From NCBI GenBank assembly GCA_023230565.1, contig JALNXD010000089.1, positions 1 to 5,026 on the forward strand: a stretch of 5,026 nt of DNA. Reading direction: 5' to 3'. How positions within the stretch are numbered: the first letter of the stretch is position 1; each line of letters begins with the position of its first letter. This document shows, in pieces, positions 1 through 5,026 of this stretch. The DNA comes from Syntrophales bacterium (lineage in GTDB: Bacteria; Desulfobacterota; Syntrophia; Syntrophales; UBA2210). The notes below the pieces were generated by a model that saw only the letters and a list, made by a program, of their open reading frames with translations, searched no databases and was not told the origin of the DNA. The translations under genes were made by a program, and so were the position numbers.

Positions 1-634
1 AACAGCCATTTTTGATGAAATGCACCAGACATTGCCGGCGATAACGGTCTTTCTCATAACGGCAAGCGGAATAATCAAATCATCATGGCTTGCCTTATTG
101 ATTCTGCTGATCGTAATGTCTATCGTGCTTCGATATATTTTTACCAGGACACACAAAGGGCGGTACATATGGGATAGAATTAAACTGGCCGCACCTTTAA
201 TGGGATCTCTCATCCATAAACTTGCAGTTGCGCGATTCAGCAGAACACTGGGGACTCTCCTCGGAAGCGGTGTGCCGCTTCTCAATTCATTGTCGATCGT
301 GCGGAATGTCGTCAATAACAGACTTATCTCCGATGCCATAGGAGAAGCGGCAAAGGATGTCGAAGAGGGAGGGAGTCTTTCTGCGACATTATCACGGAGC
401 GATCTTTTTCCCCCGCTGGTAGTGCAGATGATTGCAGTGGGTGAGCAGAGCGGGGCGCTGGAAGCCATGCTGGCAAAAATAGCGGATGGTTACGAGACTG
501 AGGCGGAATCGAATATACTTCAGCTGATGTCGCTTCTGGAGCCGGTGATGATTCTCGTAATGGGGTTTTTTGTAGGATTTGTGGTCATTTCCATACTGCT
601 TCCGATTTTTGAAATGAACCAGCTCGTGAGATGA
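1..634 (+). CDS. gspF: Type II secretion system inner-membrane platform protein GspF, C-terminal part (5' end outside window)
   Basis: GspF is the polytopic inner-membrane platform protein of the T2SS; it couples the GspE ATPase to pseudopilus assembly. The frame is open from the left edge (first full codon at base 2, reading TAIFDEMHQTLPAIT), so the first Met codon at 20 is internal and not the start. Counting from that Met, a membrane segment lies at about residues 21-41. The second T2SSF domain follows, with the family signatures RTLGTLLGSGVPLL, PPLVVQMIAVGEQSGALEAML and, at the C-terminus, EPVMILVMGFFVGFVV inside the last membrane helix, ending in LPIFEMNQLVR. About half of a typical ~400-residue GspF is present. 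PilC of type IV pili is homologous, but the gspG and gspH genes directly downstream favour GspF. The stop is TGA at 632-634, 56 bases before gspG. Confidence 0.93.
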   Translation, partial: TAIFDEMHQTLPAITVFLITASGIIKSSWLALLILLIVMSIVLRYIFTRTHKGRYIWDRIKLAAPLMGSLIHKLAVARFSRTLGTLLGSGVPLLNSLSIVRNVVNNRLISDAIGEAAKDVEEGGSLSATLSRSDLFPPLVVQMIAVGEQSGALEAMLAKIADGYETEAESNILQLMSLLEPVMILVMGFFVGFVVISILLPIFEMNQLVR

Positions 635-658
635 CTTTTTGAAGATTCAGGAGTTTCT

Positions 659-694
659 ATGAAATCTGTAATCTCGTACAGGAGAAAAAAATGA
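659..694 (+). CDS. Possible 11-codon leader ORF (MKSVISYRRKK) coupled to gspG
   Basis: This short ORF starts with ATG at 659, five bases after an AGGAG (649-653). Its TGA (692-694) overlaps the gspG ATG (691-693) in an ATGA arrangement typical of translational coupling. The gspG ribosome binding site (AGGAG, 680-684) lies inside the ORF. The two initiation sites look alike: both read CAGGAG, a short spacer, then ATGAAA, so one may be a local duplication of the other. The peptide is basic and resembles nothing I recognise. It could modulate translation of the abundant major pseudopilin, or be a chance ORF in a purine-rich leader. Nothing in the sequence proves it is translated. Confidence 0.3.
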   Translation: MKSVISYRRKK

Positions 695-1131
695 AAAAAA
701 AATATAATGCGGGAGGCTTTACGCTCATTGAACTTATGGTGGTAATCGTAATTCTCGGTATTCTGGCCGGTCTTATTGTTCCCCGAATAATGGGACGGCC
801 CGATGAAGCCCGGCAGGCAAAAGCTCGAATGCAAATCGAAAGTCTTGAGACGGCATTAAAGCTCTACCGGCTGGACAACGGGAATTACCCCACCACGGAG
901 CAGGGGCTTCAGGCGCTGGTGGAAGCGCCTGAGGTTGGTGAACTTGCCAGGAAATGGCGCGAAGGAGGGTATCTTGAAAAAGGCAAGGTGCCCAAGGACC
1001 CCTGGGGAAACGATTTTGTCTATCTTAGCCCTGGTGCAAACGGTGAATTCGATCTCCTTTGTTATGGCGCAGACGGCGAAGAGGGAGGCGAAGGCAAAAA
1101 CACTGATATTACGAATTGGGACGTTGAATAA
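691..1131 (+). CDS. gspG: Type II secretion system major pseudopilin GspG
   Basis: GspG is the main subunit of the periplasmic T2SS pseudopilus. The 146-residue precursor has a short basic leader (MKKKYNAGG) and the prepilin peptidase site G9/F10, followed by FTLIELMVVIVILGIL. This includes the conserved Glu at mature position +5 (E14) and the hydrophobic assembly helix. The globular part carries GspG hallmarks: NYPTTEQGLQALVEAP (65-80), VPKDPWGNDFVYLSPG (100-115) and a C-terminal acidic, glycine-rich loop (about 126-144, YGADGEEGGEG then DITNWD). In known GspG structures this loop binds calcium; here D128 and D139 are likely ligands. Length is normal for the family. The start is fixed by AGGAG at 680-684, six bases before ATG, and by the leader length. 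GspO (PilD) would be the processing enzyme; it is not in this window. The 3' end overlaps gspH by 8 bases if gspH starts at 1124. Confidence 0.96.
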   Translation: MKKKYNAGGFTLIELMVVIVILGILAGLIVPRIMGRPDEARQAKARMQIESLETALKLYRLDNGNYPTTEQGLQALVEAPEVGELARKWREGGYLEKGKVPKDPWGNDFVYLSPGANGEFDLLCYGADGEEGGEGKNTDITNWDVE

Positions 1132-1627
1132 CAGAGGATTTACACTCATAGAACTCACAGTGGTCATGGCCCTGATAGGGCTGATGCTTTCGATCACCGT
1201 TCCCGCAATTCGTGACGAGGTACTGACCGATTCTCTCAAGAAAACGGTGAATCATCTCATCAATACCAACGCTGAACTCAGAAACAATGCCCTGCGGGAG
1301 CAGGTTGATTACCTGCTCCACATAGATATCGACAACGGACTCTTTTATACTTACACTGAGGATATGACACCGGAAGGAAAGGATGAGCAAAAAAAAAGGG
1401 CCTACTGCCTTTCCCCGGGGATTAAGCTGAAAGACCTCTATCGATTCGGGGGGGAAAAGATAACCGATGGTGAAGTGACGATTCGTTTTTTCAAGGGGGG
1501 CTATGTTCAGCCTACGGTGCTTCACCTTTCAGAAGACGACCGGTCATTTACCCTCGTCTTTGAACCTTTTTTTCACAGGGTCAAAATTTATGACAGGTAT
1601 ATCGAAATTGAGAAGGAAGGAAGTTAA
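1124..1627 (+). CDS. gspH: Type II secretion system minor pseudopilin, GspH-like, probable TTG start
   Basis: Minor pseudopilins such as GspH help form the pseudopilus tip complex. The reading frame is open well upstream, but the prepilin signature RGFTLIELTVVMALIGLML begins at 1133, just after the gspG stop. No ATG or GTG lies close before it. TTG at 1124 gives a five-residue leader, MNNRG, cleavage before F6, Glu at mature +5 (E10) and a 167-residue precursor, which is normal for GspH. It overlaps gspG by 8 bases, suggesting translational coupling; only a weak GGGA-like site (1118-1121) precedes it. CTG at 1103, eight bases after AAGG, is an alternative. The globular part is poorly conserved; the late stretch EVTIRFFKGGYVQPTVLHLS resembles the Gly-containing strands of the GspH/FimT fold. 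Assignment to GspH rests mainly on position and length; other minor pseudopilins share the N-terminus. Confidence 0.8.
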   Translation: MNNRGFTLIELTVVMALIGLMLSITVPAIRDEVLTDSLKKTVNHLINTNAELRNNALREQVDYLLHIDIDNGLFYTYTEDMTPEGKDEQKKRAYCLSPGIKLKDLYRFGGEKITDGEVTIRFFKGGYVQPTVLHLSEDDRSFTLVFEPFFHRVKIYDRYIEIEKEGS

Positions 1628-1654
1628 CCTGATTTTCTCTGAAGGAGCCATTCA

Positions 1655-2617
1655 ATGAAAGAAAGAGCCAGCTCTTTTGAAATTCGCCGTTTTCTGATTT
1701 TTTTCCTCTGTATATTTATTGTTGCAGCAGGGACCGACTGTATGCTTTTGGCTCTGGAAAAACCCTGCACAGATACGGAAGAAAAATCCGAAGACGCGGT
1801 CCTTGCCGAAGTTGATGGCGAGCGCATCACGTTGGAGGACTTCGAACCCCGAATGCAGAGTATCTCCGGGTACGATAATTCCGGATCGGCAACACAACGT
1901 GATCGCAACAGGAAGGCCCTGGAGTCGCATCTCAAAACCTGTCTTTTTGCAGTGGCTGCCAAAGATGGGAAACTGGACCAGAATGAAACAGTAAGAAAAC
2001 GACTGGAGGACGCGAAGCGTGCGATATTGGCGGTCGAATATACGAAAAGACTTCATTCATCCAAAAAAAGCGAAGTGACGAATAGGGAAATCAAAACCTA
2101 CTATAATGCCCACAAAAACGAATTCAGCCGCCCTGCCATGGTGCGGGCCCGCCATATATTGATACGCGTTGATCCCGGCGCCGGGCCTTCTGAAATCAGT
2201 GCAGCCTTGAAAAGAGCAAAAAAGGTGAAAAAAGAACTTGAGGACGGAGCCGATTTTACCGAGCTTGTCAAAATATATTCCGATGACGGCGGAACGAAAA
2301 ATCAGGGCGGCGATCTCGGCTTCATCACCGAAAACCGGACGGATCAGGCCTTTACGGATGCTGTTTTTTCATTGAAACCGGGGGAACTGAGCGAACCTGT
2401 AAGGGCGCGCCGGGGATTTCATATCATAAAAGTGGAAACAAAAAGAGAAGCAAAGCTCATCCCGCTTCCAGCAGTACACGGCCGCATCCGCGCAAAGATC
2501 GCAAACGAGCGGCAAATGGAAAGAGAGCAGATTGAATATGAACGCCTTAAAAAGAAGTACAATGTAAAAATTTTTGAAGAAAATCTCGACAGGATCAAGC
2601 TGAAAAAAAGCGGGTGA
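1655..2617 (+). CDS. Exported parvulin-type peptidyl-prolyl cis-trans isomerase (SurA/PrsA-like)
   Basis: This 320-residue protein probably catalyses cis-trans isomerisation of X-Pro bonds in exported proteins in the periplasm. The N-terminus has a basic stretch (ending R11 R12) and a hydrophobic core at about 13-33, which serves as a signal peptide or anchor. C29 does not sit in a good lipobox (preceding residues G-T-D), so a lipoprotein is unlikely. A SurA/PrsA-type N-terminal chaperone region starts near 48 (VLAEVDGERITLEDF) and continues through charged helices, with the E-I-K-x-Y-Y-x-x-H-K-x-E-F linker typical of this family at 145-157. The parvulin domain spans about 162-260: VRARHILIRV (H167), YSDDGGTKNQGGDLGFI (208-224), AFTDAVFSLKPGELSEPV, and RRGFHIIKV (H256). 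A charged helical tail follows. AAGGAG at 1642-1647, seven bases before ATG, supports the start. It lies 27 bases after gspH, so it is probably in the same operon. It is not confidently SurA, PpiD or PrsA. Confidence 0.9.
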   Translation: MKERASSFEIRRFLIFFLCIFIVAAGTDCMLLALEKPCTDTEEKSEDAVLAEVDGERITLEDFEPRMQSISGYDNSGSATQRDRNRKALESHLKTCLFAVAAKDGKLDQNETVRKRLEDAKRAILAVEYTKRLHSSKKSEVTNREIKTYYNAHKNEFSRPAMVRARHILIRVDPGAGPSEISAALKRAKKVKKELEDGADFTELVKIYSDDGGTKNQGGDLGFITENRTDQAFTDAVFSLKPGELSEPVRARRGFHIIKVETKREAKLIPLPAVHGRIRAKIANERQMEREQIEYERLKKKYNVKIFEENLDRIKLKKSG

Positions 2618-2644
2618 AATAAATAAAAAGCCCTGGTCAAGGGC
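2618..2644 (-). terminator. Terminator-like hairpin reading on the minus strand
   Basis: Read on the minus strand, GCCCT and AGGGC form a 5-bp, mostly G-C stem around the loop TGACC (2630-2644). A T-rich run follows directly (TTTTTATTTATTT, complement of 2617-2629). This is the layout of an intrinsic terminator for leftward transcription. On the plus strand there is no T-run, so it would not stop the gsp operon. It sits only 12 bases past the isomerase stop and about 330 bases beyond the main terminator of the minus-strand gene. Either it is a backup, or it ends a separate short minus-strand RNA. The stem is short, so confidence is moderate. Confidence 0.45.
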
Positions 2645-2651
2645 ATGCTAC

Positions 2652-2681
2652 ACCACCATACGTACGGTTCCATATAGCGGT
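2652..2681 (-). ncRNA. Hairpin resembling a degenerate group II intron domain V
   Basis: On the minus strand the RNA would fold with a nine-pair lower stem, ACCGCTATA against TATGGTGGT, around GGAACCGTACG-type inner sequence. Two of the pairs are G-U wobbles, which become A-C mismatches on the plus strand, so the fold is better on the minus strand. A lower stem, a small 3'-side bulge with CG and a short GGAAC-containing upper stem recall domain V of some bacterial group II introns, whose 3' region reads CCGTACG-TACGGTGGTGTG as I remember it. Here the element is about two to four bases shorter than the usual 34 and no reverse transcriptase is present, so at best it is a relic. The comparison is from memory, and this could be an unrelated hairpin. 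Confidence 0.25.
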
Positions 2682-2793
2682 CCATATCGATGCTTCCCCT
2701 GAGTATTTCCCGCTTCCACTGACGATCTGCTGCGCTCGTTTCTTGATTGTTTTGTAGGCGCAGCCGCCGTGTAAGGAACTTCCCAATCGATTC

Positions 2794-2848
2794 GAGCGCC
2801 ATATAAGAAAAGGCGCTCTCTTATTGCCGTGTCACTTGACGCGCCTTT
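2794..2848. other. Two overlapping, mutually exclusive stem-loops
   Basis: GAGCGCC at 2794-2800 is a perfect complement of GGCGCTC at 2812-2818 (7 bp, 11-base loop). The overlapping AAAGGCGC at 2809-2816 is a perfect complement of GCGCCTTT at 2841-2848 (8 bp, 24-base loop). The middle segment can pair with only one partner at a time, as in attenuators and riboswitch expression platforms. No T-run follows either stem strongly (TCTTATT follows the first on the plus strand), and no downstream gene would be controlled, so a regulatory role is not shown. Confidence 0.35.
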
Positions 2849-2971
2849 GAAGTCATTGGCAGATTCCGTCCGCCTCTCTCCTACACGACATGGCGCGTAT
2901 CATCGCGATCTGTCGGGCGTGAAGAGGACAGGACATGCACCTCCAAGCGGGTGCGCCCTGCCGGCAGTGCA

Positions 2972-3015
2972 CATAAAAAAAGGAATGCCGTAATCACGGC
3001 ATTCCTTTTTTTATG
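2972..3015. terminator. Strong bidirectional intrinsic terminator
   Basis: A perfect 20-bp inverted repeat (arms 2972-2991 and 2996-3015) with a four-base loop (AATC on the plus strand). Each arm has a GGAATGCCGT-type G-C-containing core flanked by seven A or seven T, so the RNA from either strand ends in a stable hairpin followed by UUUUUUU. It lies between the convergent gsp/isomerase operon and the minus-strand surface protein gene and can stop both. On the plus side it is about 355 bases past the isomerase stop, implying a long 3' untranslated region. On the minus side it is about 47 bases past the stop. Confidence 0.92.
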
Positions 3016-3024
3016 GTTTTTGTC

Positions 3025-3054
3025 AGGGAGGATCTTGCATGAAAGATCCTCCCT
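3025..3054 (-). terminator. 12-bp hairpin just after the surface-protein stop codon
   Basis: AGGGAGGATCTT at 3025-3036 is the perfect complement of 3043-3054, with a six-base loop. On the minus strand it starts seven bases after the TGA of the surface-protein gene and is followed by GACAAAAACC, not a T-run. It is therefore a weak terminator alone but could stabilise the mRNA 3' end or act in tandem with the terminator at 2972-3015. On the plus strand it is followed by TTGTGT, a poor T-run. Confidence 0.5.
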
Positions 3055-3061
3055 TTGTGTA

Positions 3062-5026
3062 TCAGTCTTCCTTTCTCCCCGGTTTCAGGAGGAGGCCGCA
3101 CACTATTACCCCGCCCATCAGGATAAGCGAGACACACATCGCGCTCCAGGAGCCCGCGATTCCACAGGCTGCGGTATTTATGAAGCAGTCGCTGGAGCTG
3201 GACGATGCAGCCGGCGAAGACGAAGGAGTCGTTCCATCCGATGGTGCAGGCGCCGGCCCAGGTGGTGGCGGCGGTACAACTCCTATTCCGAATGAGGTCA
3301 GGTGGTCGACAACGAAGGTCACTTTCCCATTGATATAATCGATGGGAAGGATGATCTGGCCGACCGGAACCGCTGTTCCGTTTCCGCTCACAAGGGCCTG
3401 CAACGTATCGGCCTTATAAATCACGAAGGTTTCACTTTCCAGAGTGCCCTGAGTGACGACGGTCGGATCGAATTGCATCGTAATGAAGATCCTTGCGATG
3501 TCGTCGTCGCTCACCTCATTGCCTTCATCATCGACCAGAGTCACATCGACGATATCGGAGCCGTTGATTGTCGCAGCGCCGGCATCGGAGGCGTCGGATT
3601 CCGTTATTACAAAGTACACGCTGTCCTTGACCTCGCCTACAAGTCCATCCGGCGGAAGGAGGACCGTACTGTCTCCCGAAACGGATGCCGCAGTACCGCC
3701 CGTGATATTGGGATTGGCGATCAGGGTTACCGTGGGAGCGGTCGTGCCTGCAACATAATTCCACGTCTTTTCCTTGAGATAGCCCGTACCGATATCGCGC
3801 ACGGCCTCGCTCGTGTCTGCTTTTACGGTAACGGAGAAATCCGCGTATCCCTGGTGCACAAAGGACCATGTGCCGCCTGCGAAGTTGATAACAGGACTGG
3901 TACCTGAATCGGTGACTGAAATCTCCGCCGGCGTTCCGTCAAAGGCCTGCGGCATCGCCGTAATCTCCACCAGAACCTGGTCATAAGCGGTACCGGTAGG
4001 ATCAGACGAGTCCTGAGGCGTGCCGGATATCGTGATATTCGTTACCGGCCGCAGGACGATGTTGGCGGTGGTGGAACCGTCATTGACTCCTGTCAAAACC
4101 CCCAGCCCCAAGGTTTCATTGAAAATGAACCCCGTACGCCTGAATTCGAGCGTGAAAGGTCCGTCACCGAGATTGGCCGCAGGAACGGGGAAGAGATAGG
4201 AACCGTCGGACGGATTCGAAAGGGCCTCGATCGCAACGCCATCCGCATTGGTGATATAGTCACCTGCGAGAGTCTTGCACTTTACCGAAACCGTTCCCGT
4301 GCCGACTGAGAGAGTTGCATTTCCGGAGATACTTGAGCTTCCCGCCGCCAGTTCTTCAAGAAGAATCGGACCGGCTTCGATATCCGCCATGGTGGCGGTT
4401 CTCGAGATGAATCCCGGCAGAAAAATATAGAATTTAAAAGTGGCCCCTGTGTTTTTGAGTTCCGTTATGGTGAACGAACCGTCAGGAGCGGCCGTGGTAT
4501 CGGTCAATGTCGCATCATGTGTAGCCGCAACCATTGCGCCCACCACCGGCGTGGTTCCATCTATCGCCTTTACCACTGTCCCCGATACGTCGATTTCCGG
4601 AATAACCGCAAATATACCCGACCAGACCTCGTCGAGTTCGGCTTCTGCCAGTCTGGCGACGTCGGCATTGTTCGAAGTCACGTCGAGCATGACCCGTACC
4701 TTAAACGCGGTTGCCTTGGGAACCGGGCTTGCAAAGGTAAAGTCGTTTGTCTCGTCCGTGGGCGAGATATCGACAAGCGTTCCGCAATTTGCCGCTTTGA
4801 CGGGAATTCCGGTAAGATCGAGAGCGTCGTAGATATACACGTCAACCCCCACAGGTCCTCCCAGAACAGTGAAGGTATCCGTGCCTCCCTGGGTGCCGAT
4901 GTAGTACGTTCCGCTCGCGCTTCCGAATTGTGCCGCCACAAACTTCATGGGAATGCGGATTTTAAGGGTTGCCCCCGCCAGTGCAGGATTTGTCTTATCC
5001 TTCAGAGAGACTGTGTAGACCCCGGC
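3062..5026 (-). CDS. Large secreted multi-domain beta-sandwich protein with C-terminal sorting signal (N-terminus outside window)
   Basis: The frame is open to the right edge, so the Met at 4948 is internal (GAGVYTVSLKD-type sequence continues before it) and the true start lies outside. In all, 654 residues are visible. Numbering from the Met at 4948: a carboxypeptidase-regulatory-like domain at about 119-185 (VSGTVVKAIDG, then PDGSFTITEL); a second similar domain at about 205-288 (ISGNATLSVGTG, PSDGSYLFPVP); an Ig-like domain at about 305-409 (ITISGT, GGTWSFVHQGYADFSVTVKA); and a fourth beta-rich domain at about 413-556. The last begins with VSGDSTVLLPPDGLVGEV, loosely like ZU5-type folds, and ends VTFVVDHLTSFGIGV. 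A Pro/Ser linker (558-586), a Cys motif, a membrane helix and a basic tail follow. The composition is rich in Thr, Gly, Val and Asp, as in extracellular proteins. No catalytic motif is visible; adhesion or a structural surface role is likely. It converges with the gsp operon. Confidence 0.88.
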   Translation of the reverse strand, partial: AGVYTVSLKDKTNPALAGATLKIRIPMKFVAAQFGSASGTYYIGTQGGTDTFTVLGGPVGVDVYIYDALDLTGIPVKAANCGTLVDISPTDETNDFTFASPVPKATAFKVRVMLDVTSNNADVARLAEAELDEVWSGIFAVIPEIDVSGTVVKAIDGTTPVVGAMVAATHDATLTDTTAAPDGSFTITELKNTGATFKFYIFLPGFISRTATMADIEAGPILLEELAAGSSSISGNATLSVGTGTVSVKCKTLAGDYITNADGVAIEALSNPSDGSYLFPVPAANLGDGPFTLEFRRTGFIFNETLGLGVLTGVNDGSTTANIVLRPVTNITISGTPQDSSDPTGTAYDQVLVEITAMPQAFDGTPAEISVTDSGTSPVINFAGGTWSFVHQGYADFSVTVKADTSEAVRDIGTGYLKEKTWNYVAGTTAPTVTLIANPNITGGTAASVSGDSTVLLPPDGLVGEVKDSVYFVITESDASDAGAATINGSDIVDVTLVDDEGNEVSDDDIARIFITMQFDPTVVTQGTLESETFVIYKADTLQALVSGNGTAVPVGQIILPIDYINGKVTFVVDHLTSFGIGVVPPPPPGPAPAPSDGTTPSSSPAASSSSSDCFINTAACGIAGSWSAMCVSLILMGGVIVCGLLLKPGRKED
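3065..3187 (-). other. C-terminal CFI-box-like motif, membrane helix and basic tail (putative surface-anchoring signal)
   Basis: The last 41 residues of the surface protein have three parts: CFINTAACG (C588 to G596), a hydrophobic helix at about 601-621 containing C605 and C617, and the tail KPGRKED. The first part resembles the CFIATAAYG motif (CFI-box) common at the C-termini of exported deltaproteobacterial proteins, with Ala to Asn and Tyr to Cys changes. The overall motif-helix-basic-tail design is that of CTERM sorting signals such as GlyGly-CTERM and MYXO-CTERM, which are cut or modified at the membrane. The Ser run before the motif (582-586) is a usual flexible spacer. The processing enzyme is not in the window. 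Confidence 0.6.

Larger units (their letters stand above)
2618..2971. other. Structured 354-bp intergenic region without a convincing gene
   Basis: No plus-strand ORF of useful length lies here. On the minus strand an ORF enters from a stop at 2821-2823 with its first ATG at 2802, reading MALESIGKFLTRRL at first. It runs on antisense into the isomerase gene to 2419, has no ribosome binding site I can support and matches no family I recognise. A second minus frame is open for about 100 codons without a start and ends at a TAG near 2645. These may be decayed coding remnants. The segment also holds several hairpins, listed separately. No tRNA, CRISPR array or clear promoter is visible. It may be the 3' untranslated region of the gsp transcript, a relic of a mobile element, or both. 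Confidence 0.6.

Noticed and set aside
935..1123. N-terminal extension of gspH to the ATG at 935
   Set aside because: This part lies out of frame inside gspG, and a prepilin needs a short basic leader directly before FTLIEL.
1655..1750. Isomerase as a lipoprotein at C29, or a Tat substrate through R11-R12
   Set aside because: The residues before C29 (G-T-D) do not make a lipobox, and the twin Arg lacks the rest of the Tat consensus.
2419..2802. Minus-strand 127-codon ORF across the intergenic region and the isomerase 3' end
   Set aside because: Half of it is antisense to a well-supported gene, it reads through the terminator-like hairpin, it has no ribosome binding site and its protein matches no family I recognise. 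Its upstream half may be a decayed fragment, noted under the intergenic region.
2851..2971. GTGCGCC at 2951 as a group II intron 5' end on the plus strand, and CCTCTCTCCTACACGAC at 2873 as an intron 3' end
   Set aside because: The short matches are on the strand opposite to the domain V-like hairpin and are in the wrong order to form one intron, so chance is more likely.
2951..3338. Two plus-strand ORFs (2951-3295 and 3039-3338)
   Set aside because: Both run across the terminator hairpins and antisense to the surface-protein gene. The low-complexity Arg or Gly runs come from its Pro/Ser linker codons.
3302..3907. Plus-strand 201-codon ORF
   Set aside because: It is antisense to the surface-protein domains, which show clear domain repeats in their own frame. 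The antisense product has no recognisable motif.
1..5026. CRISPR arrays, tRNA or rRNA genes, insertion-sequence ends
   Set aside because: No regularly spaced repeats, cloverleaf sequence, rRNA motif or flanking terminal inverted repeats with a transposase were seen.

Overview
The window looks like a Gram-negative bacterial chromosome. It carries the end of a type II secretion (T2SS) gene cluster converging on a large repeat-domain surface protein. Three things point loosely to Desulfobacterota or a relative: the gspF-G-H order, the parvulin-type foldase behind it, and a C-terminal Cys-Phe-Ile 'CFI-box'-like motif on the surface protein. That lineage is inferred from protein style, not from a marker gene.

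Layout. The plus strand from 1 to 2617 is one compact, probably co-transcribed run. It holds the C-terminal part of gspF (enters from the left edge), gspG (major pseudopilin), gspH (minor pseudopilin, overlapping gspG and apparently starting at TTG) and a periplasmic parvulin-type peptidyl-prolyl isomerase. A possible 11-codon leader ORF with its own ribosome binding site sits between gspF and gspG and ends in an ATGA overlap with the gspG start. No gspI, gspJ or gspK follows gspH. The region 2618-2971 has no convincing gene but is rich in RNA-type hairpins. They include a minus-strand terminator-like hairpin, a hairpin resembling a degenerate group II intron domain V, and two mutually exclusive stems. 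A strong 20-bp bidirectional terminator at 2972-3015 and a second 12-bp hairpin at 3025-3054 separate the two convergent units. From 3062 to the right edge the minus strand encodes the last 654 residues of a secreted beta-sandwich protein. It ends in a Pro/Ser linker, a CFINTAACG motif, one membrane-spanning segment and a basic tail.

How the parts may work together. GspF is the inner-membrane platform, GspG builds the pseudopilus and GspH belongs to its minor subunits. The foldase could help exported proteins fold in the periplasm before T2SS moves them out. The convergent surface protein is a plausible T2SS client because its C-terminus has the motif-helix-basic-tail layout of known CTERM sorting signals, some of which are tied to T2SS. 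That link is an inference from proximity and architecture. The most novel items are the variant C-terminal sorting signal and the structured intergenic region.
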